Assembly: GCF_032854445.1 (NCBI RefSeq)
Contig: NC_088295.1
Span: 49,527,385 to 49,587,384 of the forward strand
Source: Liolophura sinensis
Taxonomy: Eukaryota > Mollusca > Polyplacophora > Chitonida > Chitonidae
DNA: 60,000 bases
Direction of reading: 5' to 3'
Shown: positions 11,101-23,100 of the stretch, piece by piece
Position numbering within the stretch: the first letter of the stretch is position 1
How the letters are laid out: each line of letters opens with the position of its first letter
Translations under genes and position numbers: made by a program
Notes under the pieces: model-generated
Told to the model about the DNA's origin: nothing
What the model saw: only the letters and a program-made list of their open reading frames with translations
Databases searched by the model: none

Positions 11101-14100
11101 TTTCTACCACTGTACATAGGTATATAGGTTGAGAAGCTAGGTGTCATTATTGTGCACATGGACATGGATATGTTACTGCCAAAGGATCCTGGCCAAGGGG
11201 GTCACTGTGGGTCCTTGGGCACAGTAAGTGGTCGACGGGGACACTCACGTTGTTGTTTTTGCAATCTAAGAAGACGACTCACCTTCCATCAGTATGTTAT
11301 GCATATCTATACATTATATGTGGGAAAGTATTCTGCCAAAGGTTCCTTTCCCATGGCACATTTTTCACCGATCACCATTCTTAAAGTATGAATATGGTAT
11401 TACACAGCAATCGAGGGTATGGGTCATTTTCAGGAAAATGCATAAATAACAGTAAAGACATTTCCAAATGAATTTTCAAATTTTTACATAAAACTTTAGT
11501 GTAGTTTAGTTTTAGTGTAGTGTGAAATGCTGAAAACAAAGTTTACATATTTTGTTAATACTTTTTTGTTTACTCATTTAATAACATATACTCTGATCTG
11601 AAGAGACAGTTGTCTTTACCGTTATCATGGTAAAAATGACATAAAACGTGGTAACTTCTAATAAAAACTTATTCGTTACAAACCTAAATGTTTGATGCAT
11701 TAAACATGAATTTAAATCTATAACAGTATGAGTATTTCCTCTTTTGACATATTTTTGACAACAAAATCTTTGAAAAATGTTGATAGACCTTGGATTGTCT
11801 TTACCGTTAAGATTTTAGTCATCAAGGGCATTTAAGCCACTAATTGCAGACAATAGGAGCTATTGTATTTGTTTTGAAGCACCAGGATGTTAGTCAACCA
11901 TTTTGTTCCTGAACACTCACAAGACAGCACATGACAACATCAAAACTGCATTTGTATGAAATGTCACGCAAATGGGTTGTCTTTACCGATTTCAACATAG
12001 GTTGAATTATTCAGAACTGTTGCATTTTACAGTATCTATAAAAGTTACCAATGCATACGTGAGAGATTATAAGCTCTAATTGATACAGTTAAGTTTCCAC
12101 ATTAGTCTAATTCTGACAAAATGTGTCTTTACTGTCATCAAACTTTGTCTTTACCGTTACAAATTAAAGAAACGGCAAAGACAAACAGTGGTAACAGCAA
12201 AGACTGATGCCTGTTTAATGTTAATAAACATCTACGGTTTCTTCATGTAATTTTCTTAACAATCTTCTACATTTCTAATATCACTTATGTAATAAGTAAA
12301 AAACCCTCAAAAGTATTTAATTTGATTTCACTGTTTCAGCCTAAAATATGAGACACTATCACCATAATCTTCATTTTGTAAAGAATTACTGGCGTCAACA
12401 TTATTTCACTTGAAACAGCCTGTGTAAGGCTCAGAGCAACACTTTTCTTTCACTTGTCTAAAAGTTCAGCCTAAAACAGATGTGATTATTCCACTTTAAT
12501 ACAACCGGAACACTAAACTCAATATTGATATTGTTGTATAATCCATATTTTAATATACATGTATCACATACTAAGCTTGTAGAGAAAATTACAATGTCAC
12601 TGAAACACTGAATTTATTTTCGCACTGTATGATTTTCAGGAGACTACAAAGATAAATAGTGCATACTTTTTGTAGGAAAAAAGATGAGATCTGTTAAATG
12701 ATTATTGTTTTTTGCAGTAGCTGACAAACGTCTTAGTTGACTTACATTTAGTTACATTCAGTATCTGTTATATCTTATTTTTCTGCGAAGTCAGCATTGT
12801 CATGTCGTGTTCTTCCCCATTTCCACCACTATGATGGCAGCACAGGTTGGGACATCTCCTTAAAGTCGAGTAATTCAGGTTCAGTCCTGTGCCATGCCAC
12901 AGAACATCAACCTCTTTTGATGCTCAGCATTAAGAGATTGGTGCACGGACTAATCAGCTCAGCCCAGTGTTTCGTTTTTTTAATGGTTGTTAAATACCAT
13001 ACTCAAGAATTTTTCACTTTTACAATAGCAGTCAATTTTGTGGGTAGCACCATAATGCTGGCTGCGGTCGTATAAGTGAAATGTTCTTGAGTACGGCGTA
13101 AAACACCAATCATATCAATTGTATGGGTAGTGGAAACCAGAGTGCACTGTGTAAACCACCGACCTTTGACAAGATACTGTTAACTTTCCTTATATGAAGA
13201 CAGATTTCAACGAACGGTAGATTAAATTGGTCTCACCAGTATTGTGGGCCAGTTCAAATTGTCACGAAGTCCAGCAGAATCCACAATTTCTCTGTCCAAG
13301 GACAGGGTAAACAGTGTTTTATATTTAAAGAGAGCCAAAAAAATAATGATGGACAGCCGAAAACATTGTACTTCCATTTGTTTTTGCAATTTGCATTTAA
13401 ATAGACTTAAATGCAATCAAACACTTGAATAGTCTGAACGTCTTTGTCTATACCACCGAGTATGCAGTTGTCTCTGTTTTTCAGCAAAATTTCTCTTCGC
13501 AACAGTCAGCTCAAAAGTATGCATAAAAGAACTTTCACATGTTGTTTAGAATGCATCTGAATATCTGAATTCTGTGATGGGCTTTATGAACTATGTTATA
13601 TAACTGGTGTTGGGGGACACAAGCATCTCGAGCAGTTTTTCCCACTCTAAAAAACAGTTTTTAATGATGGAATAGCTTTGTTTACTGACAGTAGAAAGAT
13701 TACTTTGATAATGTTCATAAATAATTGGCTTGTACATGAATGTAAAGGAAAACAAGGCATTCAAATATTGATCTTTAAACCAAACACAAAGTACAAGTAG
13801 ATTCATTGGCACTGTCATTGGCACTGCCTTACCATTAAATCAACAAGAAAGACCAAAATTATTATACTGTCTCAACTATCACTGTTTATCATATCATGGG
13901 TAAGGATTGCAGAGTATTGACTTCATATGTTATGGAGTTGTAAATCATTATGGTAGTAAAACATACTGTTGGGGGTTAATGCACAACTTTACCACAGAGG
14001 TCTTTGATATCTAAATCGTGAACTGCATCGGCAATCCATGTACTATGGGAGGCAATTGCAACCCCATAAATAGATGAGCAAAATGTTGACCTCCTTAGCA

Positions 14101-17100
14101 ATTGCTACCGATGATTGGTTATCTGTGTGCTATGGGTGGCGACAGCAATGCTATTATTGGCCAAACACATGAACCACACTGGACACCGACACCGCCAGCA
14201 TCTGATCCCACTCTCACAATACCTCTCCTTAATAACTTTGTAAGGTGAGCTGAAAAGGTGATGTGATGACAGAAAAGTATCGTCTCATATAACCCACCAT
14301 GCAATTCAGACATTTGACATAAATACATTTCTAGAGACGCCTTTCTCATGAAGCTTACTTCATTTTGCATGGTCATTTCCTTTAATAAACACTTGGCCGC
14401 ATTCTGCTCCCCGGGGTCAGTGTCCTGTCGCAGTTTGTCTATACATTAACATTGTCTTTACCATTAATGACATAACGGTACAGACAAAGTATTAAATATT
14501 GAATTTCAGTTTGGCTCAAAAATATAAAGAATCCTGCTTTGCTGGTTTGAGGGAAGCCTCTCAGCCAGACAAACTATCAAAGGAAAACCTTTTAACCTTC
14601 AACTTTTGAGAGTCAAAAAAAAAAAAAAAAAAAAATGTCTTTACTGTTGTTTATGTATTTTCCTGAAAATGGCCAAAATATAGACTACCAAAGACCAGTA
14701 ATGTGTGGTGTTTGTTACACAGATAATGCCTATGACCCAGACGTTGCAGCCACTCAGTTATGGATAGAAAAGCGCATGATAAATGGCCAAGTCACTTTGG
14801 TCTTTGTCGACAATGGAAACGGGATGAACCCGGATAGACTACATAAAATGCTCAGGTAGTGTATGAATATTGCTCAGTGTATTGTCATTTTCATTAGCAA
14901 TTATTAAGAGGCATATATCTGACAATGTATAATGTCATGGTAGACAATTAACATTAGTCCTGTCAGGACCTCAGTGGCTGAGTGATTAGTCTCCTAGTAT
15001 GGCACAATAAATCTAGAGCCTCTCACCATGCAGTCACCGTGAATTCAAGTCCGACTCATGCTGGCTTCCTCTCCAACCATACATGCAGACTGTGGATGAT
15101 CAAGAGTTTCCCCTGGGCTCTGCTGGGTTTTCTCCCACCACAATGCTGGCCGCCATTGTATAAATAAAATATTCTTGAGTATAGCTTATAACACCAATCT
15201 GATAAACAAATTTAAAAATAAAATCCTGACTCTCTGCAAATCATGTGATGGTCGCAAAAAGATTCATGTACAATGTATTATGTAGGGCATATATATTTTT
15301 ATAAGTGAAAGTGAACAAAATATTGCCACAAAATAGTGTACAATGTAGCGTAAATACAAATGATGCTCATGGATATGTGTTTTGCAGTTTTGAGATGTCT
15401 GCAGTTCTGCTTTTAACCCTGCATGTCATATTTGTCTTTTTCAGTTTTGGGTTCTCTGACAAGCAAGAGATCCGTGGTCATCGCCCAATCGGCCAGTATG
15501 GTAACGGGTTCAAATCTGGCTCCATGCGTCTGGGTAAAGATGTGCTGGTGTTCACTCGCCAGAGAGGCACCATGAGCGTTGGATTTCTCTCCCAGTCCTA
15601 TCTACAGGCCATCAATGCCAAGACAGTCTTTGTTCCCATTGCCACATGGAGGCTACCATCAAATATCCTTTTCACAAAGATTTTGTGATTTTGTTAGAGA
15701 TTGTTTTGTTTTTGCTATCACCAAGACATCTTTCCAGGATAAACTCCACTGGCCCTCATTACTCTTGATTTTTGTCTGATTGCTTTTAACATTATCATGT
15801 CACTTTATATGAAGAGTTTCAAACATTCTGAACCTGTAGTTGTGCTTATTATTTTTTTATGGAAAAGACACTGTGTGGTTGAGGATGCTGTAAAGGAAAT
15901 ACTTTGGAGACTTTGTGTCTGGTCAGGTACTCTCTGTTCTTCCTAAGTCTCATCCACATGGGCATATATGATTGAAAACTAAGTCTCAATCAAGTAGAGG
16001 CATAGTTTATTATTTTAGTTTAATATCTAACTGTATGCTTTGAAAGTAAACACTTGAGCTTCCTTAACACTGCCCACAACAAATGGTTCAGACACAAGAA
16101 TGCTATTCCAGCTTGAAAGAAATCCTGAGGCATTCCATCTTCAGAACAGAGAGAAGTATTATACAGGAGCTGGACGCTTTAGGCTGTATAGGGCACAGCG
16201 GAACCGAAATTATCATCTACAATCTCAAAAGGTATGTCGCTATGGATGAGAAATCGAGAGCGGGGATGGTCTAGTTATCGACAGCAACAAACTGTGTGCC
16301 ACACTTTTAACAGTTTGTCTGCATCATGATTTCATAATTTGACATTGAAACCGCAAGTATTTGTAACATAAATAAATCTTACAAAGTCGTTTTTTTTTGC
16401 ACAGGTTAAAACTTTAAGTTAAAATATTCCAAAATTTGTGTTAGATGGGAGATAACCCTGTAGAAACATGCACGTACATGTATATTTGATTTAGTTGTAC
16501 TGCTCTTATCAGAAGCTATGGATGAGATGGCTTGTAGGATGAGAGCAGTCCGACTGAAAGACTTGTCAGTATAATATGTTTTGTTCTGCTATCCTCAACC
16601 TTATGAAAATTTCGCAGGGATCGGCGTGGAAATCTGGAGTTGGATTTTGAGAGCGACCCAAATGACATCCTCAACCCTCAGACTCTGGAGGTGGACCGCA
16701 GCATGATGTTCCGTCCAGTGGCTGAGCCTAGTCCAGCATTCAGGAGATCACTGAGGGTAAAACACTGCTTGTTCTCACACCCCCTATTGTAGTGCTACAT
16801 CTGGCTGTGTGAGTGAAGGACACGGTTTCTAGCCTGAGTGCAGTGACATCAAACTAGTCCTCATATGACCAGGATAGGCCTATACCAGACTGATAGCAAA
16901 AGCTTTTGAGTGGATTTTAATTTTCAGTATTTATTCACCTCCCAAGTTGGCGAGCAGACAGTTTATCTACTAATTAAATTGGTGGGCAAATTTATGAGAT
17001 TTTTTATGGCTCAAAGGGCTCTTAAGTGAAAAACAAGTCCCCGTTTTATGATTGGCAGAGAACTTGATTTTATTGCACTAATGTATGCACTGGGTTAATT

Positions 17101-20100
17101 TGTTTTGGTAGTGGTGATGAGTCTTCTGTTTAAAGGTCAAGACCTCAAAAAATCGAAGTAGGCATCACTAAATAGACCACTTAAAACTATGCATACTTTC
17201 ATTTATTTATTTAGATTTTCATGAAAAGAGTTAAAGGGGCTCAAACATTTGACTTCTAAGGTGGGCTTGATGGACCATACTATCAGAGGTTAGGAATTCT
17301 GATGTCACAGGAAATTTTTTCAACTCTAATATTGACACTGAATACTAGAATAACTCTTTTTACCCTTGAGTGAAAGATTACTGAAACAATGTTCCCTAAA
17401 ATTCCCTCCTTCTGATTAATATTGGGGAAAAAAGGTGATGTGACATCAGAGTTCTTAGATAGCATCAGTATGGCTCTTAAAACCCACCATAGTTTTCAAA
17501 TATTTGAATGCCTTTCCACACTCGCAAAAAAAATCTGAAAAAACAAGTGAAAGTATTTTTACGCATACATGTAGTTTTCAGGTGTCTGTTTGAAGAACCT
17601 TACTTCATATTCTAGTCTTCTTTCACTTTAAGACATATGGTTTATTATGAAAGTATTTCATTCCACACCTGTGGTAGCTGATCTGCAATTTTTGAAATTA
17701 TATGTATACCACATTCTATCGTCTTGTACAACAGTTTCCTGTGCATTAGGACTGGTAATTACATGTATGTGTACATAAAGACAGGCAGTGGCCTGGCATG
17801 TTATATATGCACCCTAATTCTTCAACCACCACTGCTATTAGTATTTTCAAACATTCTCCGAAAACGCTTGAGTGTAGAGAAATAATTTGCACAGTTTTAT
17901 ACAAACCTTGCCGCTTTAGTGACACAAATAAATCATTTTTCATAATAGTTGTATGCATAAATTCCCCCTGAAAAAAGTGCTTTAGTGGTTGAACGGTTGA
18001 AGATTTACAGTATGGGTAAAACTATGATTTGAGTTGTTAAAGACCTGTTAAGTTATTGTATTGTATTGTGTATTTTAGGAATATTGCAGCATTTTGTACC
18101 TCAAACCAAGAATGAAGATAATGTTGAGAGGTGAAAAGGTCAAGACAAAACTGGTATCCAAGAGTTTATCCAGGACGGAGAAAGATGTCTATAAACCACA
18201 CTTTCTGGTATCCTTTTGCAGTTTTTCAGCTCTTGAAGAATTCTTCTCACATGATGTAATAAAAGATTGATCTTATGTTTCATGGACTAGATTTCGGAAA
18301 ATTGTTTTTAGCTAAAACATTTTTTTGTATATTCATTAGTTTTCACTTGATATACGTTGAAAAAAATGAAATAGCTGAGGCTTCATAATTAAAGGTACAG
18401 AAAATATTAACTTGAAGTATATTTCAGATGAAAGAGAGTTAAACACTGTCTATGAAAATAACCTCGCAAAATGCATTTAAAACTTCAGATTTTATGGTGA
18501 CCCGTTCTTCACGTATTGAGACCGGTGACGTCACATCAGGTTTTTGCCACTTAACTCCTATGGACTGCTCTTTCAACACCCATGGGCTGTACTTGCCATA
18601 CTGTTTGCCGTGTCAGGCCAGAATTTTGTGAAATGTTCGTCGTGTCAGCTTAGCATTATATTGTAGCTGTACTCATTCATGTGTTTATGCCCAGGATATG
18701 ACATACTTTTTCTCATATTTAATGTGCGACGCATAACAAAGACAAAACAACATGTGATGTAATCTGTTTGAATTATTTATTTATTTATTTGGTTGGTGTT
18801 TTACGCCCTGCTCAAGAATATTTCACTTATACAACAGCGGCCAGCATTATGGTGGGTGGAAACCGGGCATAGCCCGGAGGACACTCACGACCATCCGCAG
18901 GTTTCTGGCAGACCTTCCCACGTACAGCTGGAGAGGAAGCCACCATGAGGTGGACTTGAACTCACAGCGTAATCTGTTTCGAATACTGGTGGTAGTAACA
19001 GTAAACAGTTGTGTGACTATATTTCTTAACCCGTTGTTCAGCCAAGACCCGTGAAAATTATATTTGGCTTCAGTCCCAGTAAAGTGGAAGATTACGGAAT
19101 CCTGATGTATCACAGAAATCGTCTTATCATAGCGTATGAGAAAGTGGGCTATCAAAAACAGGTAAGGGATCGTGTAAATGGAATAATGACTCCAAAACAT
19201 GGCTCAGTTTCCATCAGGAATGCCCAAAATATTCCTGTTATTCAAAGTCATGGTTATCTATATGGATTAGAAACGATAAAAACTATGATTATTCAACTGA
19301 TCAGTAAGATGTGTAGGTGTCTGAAGAATGAAGTAGTATCTCTGAAACATCTTACAATATAACAGTTATTTCCATTGACAAAAAAGGATTAAAGAACAAT
19401 TTCAGTGTATACAGGAATCTAAAGTTTGATTCCCGCAGCTTCGTGTAAGACAGGTTATGAAAAGATGTTTAGATTGTGGCAAAAGTTGATGGAAAAGGAT
19501 TCCAGTAAAATGTAGTAAGATTTGACACAGGTATGATAGGATAGGAGTCCTGTTAATTACTGTGTAAGAATGATGTTGAATTTTATTTTATGAATTAAAT
19601 AAGTTGACCTTCTGGCAGACATAGCTGGTTTTTCTCCAGGCTCTTTCCTCCACCCACAAATAAATAAATTTTAAAGAATTAGCCGTTCTGTCTCCGTTTA
19701 AAAAGTCTTTGCATTCATGATACTTTTAACATGAGGAAGTACAGGTGTAAATCGTCAGACAGGTGAGCAAATAAACTATCTTACATGTATAAATGTTGCT
19801 AACTTCCATCACCTGAATAATATGGGTATTGTTTTTTCATTATGCCCACAGGCTAATGAGCTTGGAGTAGGTGTGGTAGGGGTGGTAGAACTCAACTTCC
19901 TGGAGCCCATTCATAATAAACAGGACTTTAACAAAACAACCCAGTACAAGTAAGTACTTGTGTGTACATAAAGCATGCCCTCAGAAGCTTTTTTTTATGT
20001 TTGTTTCTTCAGAAACATCCTGAAATTGTCATTTTATAACATTTCTAAATGCTATTTCCTCCAACCTTTCCACCCATTGTGTGATCCTGTAGCGTTTTGC

Positions 20101-23100
20101 GAACCTGGCTTTTGTTAAGAAAATTTTTATTTAACCCAAGTTTGCTTACCATACCCAAGGATCGAAATTAGTTTTTTCTTACCACTTGCCGCAGGGGCAA
20201 TTTGGAAAAGAGCTCATGTGCCCAAGTCCAACCAAGACAGAGAAGACCACTTGCCTTGAAGAAATTTACCGTGTCAGGGGCATGCAGATATGTAATTACG
20301 TCAACTCCTGTGTACCTGTGTTTTAACCTGACTTGATAAGAGGCAAAACATTCATGTTACTCACATGGCCATAATATATGCATTGATTTAAGTAATATTA
20401 ACCTATTGATTACGTGGATCTGCGGTATATTTTCAGCCTTGGATAACGTGCCATCATTGTGTGTTTTGTTGTGTTTCAGCTCTTGTATCAATGCCCTGGG
20501 GGTGAAGTTAAACGAGTACTGGAATGAGAAGATGAAGGGGATAACAGCTGGTAACAGGTTAATGGGACCGGGCAGGTGAGGATTTGATTACTTAACTACC
20601 CAAATCCAATCTAGTCACAGTCAGGTCAGGTCAGGTCATGTGTGAAGCACCACAACAGTCTGTTTTATCAGCCCAGCAGTTTATATACTCCACCATCAGT
20701 AATGGCGAGTCATATTCCGTTATGTGGTTTGGTTGACTACATGTTTGCTTGTAGGTCTGTAAACATTTTGGCGTTGACACTTTATCTACAGAACTAATTA
20801 ACTTCATAATGGTTTTAAAGGTAAGGTGTGTATCTGCCTAAAAAAACATCCTGACGGCGAAGACTTCACAAGTTATGCCCCATTTTGTGATATATTGTTT
20901 TCTCGTGTTATTACCACTATATGTAAAGAAAGGTTTGTCTTGCAAACAAAGTGATTTATTTGATTGATGTTTTACTGAAGAATATTTAACTTATACGACA
21001 GCGGGCACATTATGCATTATGGTGAGAGGAAACCGGGCAGAGCCCGTGGGAAACCATGACCATCCCCAGGTTGAAAACAAAGTGCGTATGTATATTATGT
21101 AATGTTTCTTCTATGTCTCTTCTCCTTGCAGTCGCCCTCCAGATTGGCTGTGGGCTCAGTGTGACAAATGCCTCAAGTGGAGACGCATGCCCCCTACCAT
21201 CAGGGAGGGAGAGCTGCCCAAGAAGTGGTTCTGTCACATGAACCTGGATGCCACACACAAGTAAGTACTCAGTAACCAGGTCACAGGGTCTTGAATTGGG
21301 CTTTTCTGATCTTGCATGTCTTGTCAGAGCAAGACCCTCATTTATGTGCTACAGCATCATACGTATACATGCCATGTGCTGCAATAGTTCTACAATAAAT
21401 GATTCCAGTGAACATGGAGAAAATCTTACCAGAAAAGGGTGATTATAAAACCGTCTCATGGAAGCACAAGCATCTTTTACAGATGAATATGTCATGTCCG
21501 AAAGTGACCCTTGTAGACTTGTCTATGCGTTAAAGAGTAAAATGTATTTTTGACGGGAATAAAAAATGTGAATCTTAAATGGTGAACGAAGCTATGTACT
21601 GATAGAAAGAATCATCACAGGTTAGGACTTAAAGAACTACTGGTTTAAGAGGCACACTGACTGTTCATACACTAACACCAACTGTACGCAGGTTTGTTGC
21701 TAAACAACATGCAGAAGTCATGGCCTGATCACCGAGAGCGACAGCTGAGTGAAAGGTTGGACTCTCAAAACACCAGGATGACTTGATGTCTGAAAGTGGT
21801 ATTGACACATGTTGTAGTTTATTGGAAAATATACAAACAAACGTTAAAATGTGAAAGGCTGAAATCAGTTATTAACCTCATATAAGAATATGAAACATCA
21901 TTCGTCAGATTTGACATACTTCTGGGTCGGTTGTCAGCTTAACATCAGAGGTGAACTTTTTCAGGTATGATGTAAAGCATGCCTACTATATGAGTTGATG
22001 TTCTATGTTTACAGCCGTTGTGACATACCAGAGGAAGCTGAGGATGATGAGGATATGCTGATGAGACCTTCCTATGAAAAAACCTACAAGAAACAGATGT
22101 AAGCACTTTGTGAGATGAATCATGTCTAGCCGTTCTTAAACTTAAATATATAAAAAGGTTAAGACATAGTGCTGTTTTGTTTGTATCCTTAGTGCATTGT
22201 GCTAAAGTCTAAATTTTCAAAATTGTTATGAAAGGAATTTAGCAAACATATTATCATGAATGACAGTGTATTCATCAAAGGACTAGATTTTTTTTAATTT
22301 AAAATCTGTCGGAGAGCGTTCAGTATAAAACTGTATATCTGTGTGTTTTCAGGGAAGAACGAAAGAGACTAAACAGATTAGAGGTAAGCTGAACACAGTC
22401 TGACTAAAAGAAAATCAGTCTGACTAAAATCACATCTTGTGGTCACAGCGTACTGTGTCTGACTACTGTTAACTAGATCAGACAGAGTGCCTGTTTCTGG
22501 CATGTGCAATGCCCACATTTTGGCTAGAGAGGTCAAGTAAGTATTGTATATAGAATAGTATTATTCTGCTTCTATGTGCAAATCAGTGGAGGAGGCAATT
22601 TCACTTTATAATAACACAAGAAACAGATGGCCTGAGAGGTGTTCGTTTTACAGTTCTGGACATCCCAGACACCAAGAACAGCAGTCAAGCGCGAAGGGAA
22701 CTCGTCCGACATATGTTGTTCGTGCCGTCTGAAGAGGTGGTGCAGTTCAACAGTGTCAACATCTCACCATTGATGTATTACAATGCTTCCAGTTTGCAAC
22801 ATCTAAAGAGTGACAATTTTTACGTTTTTGTTTGATGGATGCCTGTGCTGACACAGTTGTGCATACAATTAGAACTTGGTGGCAGCCAAGTCTGACTTCA
22901 GCAAAAGATCATTCATAGTCAATTTGCGGACCATTTTAGTCATATTATGTTTTTTCTTTTTCCACATACCTTTTTTCACATAAGTTATAATATTGAGCTT
23001 TGCCCTTCTAATTACCTTTGCATAATGCTGGCTGTCATCATACAGGTGAAATATTCTTGGATATGACAGAAAACGCCAATGAAATAAATAAATTACCCTT

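Larger units (their letters stand above)
11422..14674. mobile_element. Non-autonomous DNA transposon with about 41-bp terminal inverted repeats
   Basis: The left end 11422-11463 and the reverse complement of 14633-14674 match over about 41 bases with few mismatches. Each end carries the quasi-palindrome CATTTTC-AG-GAAAATG followed by AACAGTAAAGACATTT. Motif TGTCTTTACYGTT, part of the terminal repeat, recurs inside in both orientations near both ends. I see no transposase reading frame and no clear target-site duplication. It lies in MORC3 intron 2, its right end 48 bases before exon 3. A foldback SINE pair (12982-13112) is nested inside. Confidence 0.75.

Noticed and set aside
13222-13432. 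Overlapping ORFs on both strands of the same 200 bases
   Set aside because: Short, AT-rich and inside a transposon in an intron; no recognisable product.
15445-15688. MORC3 exon 4 read through to a stop (ending [11 protein letters not shown]), suggesting a truncated ATPase or pseudogene
   Set aside because: The missing GT donor is explained by an AT-AC intron starting at 15663; the frame resumes correctly at 16078.
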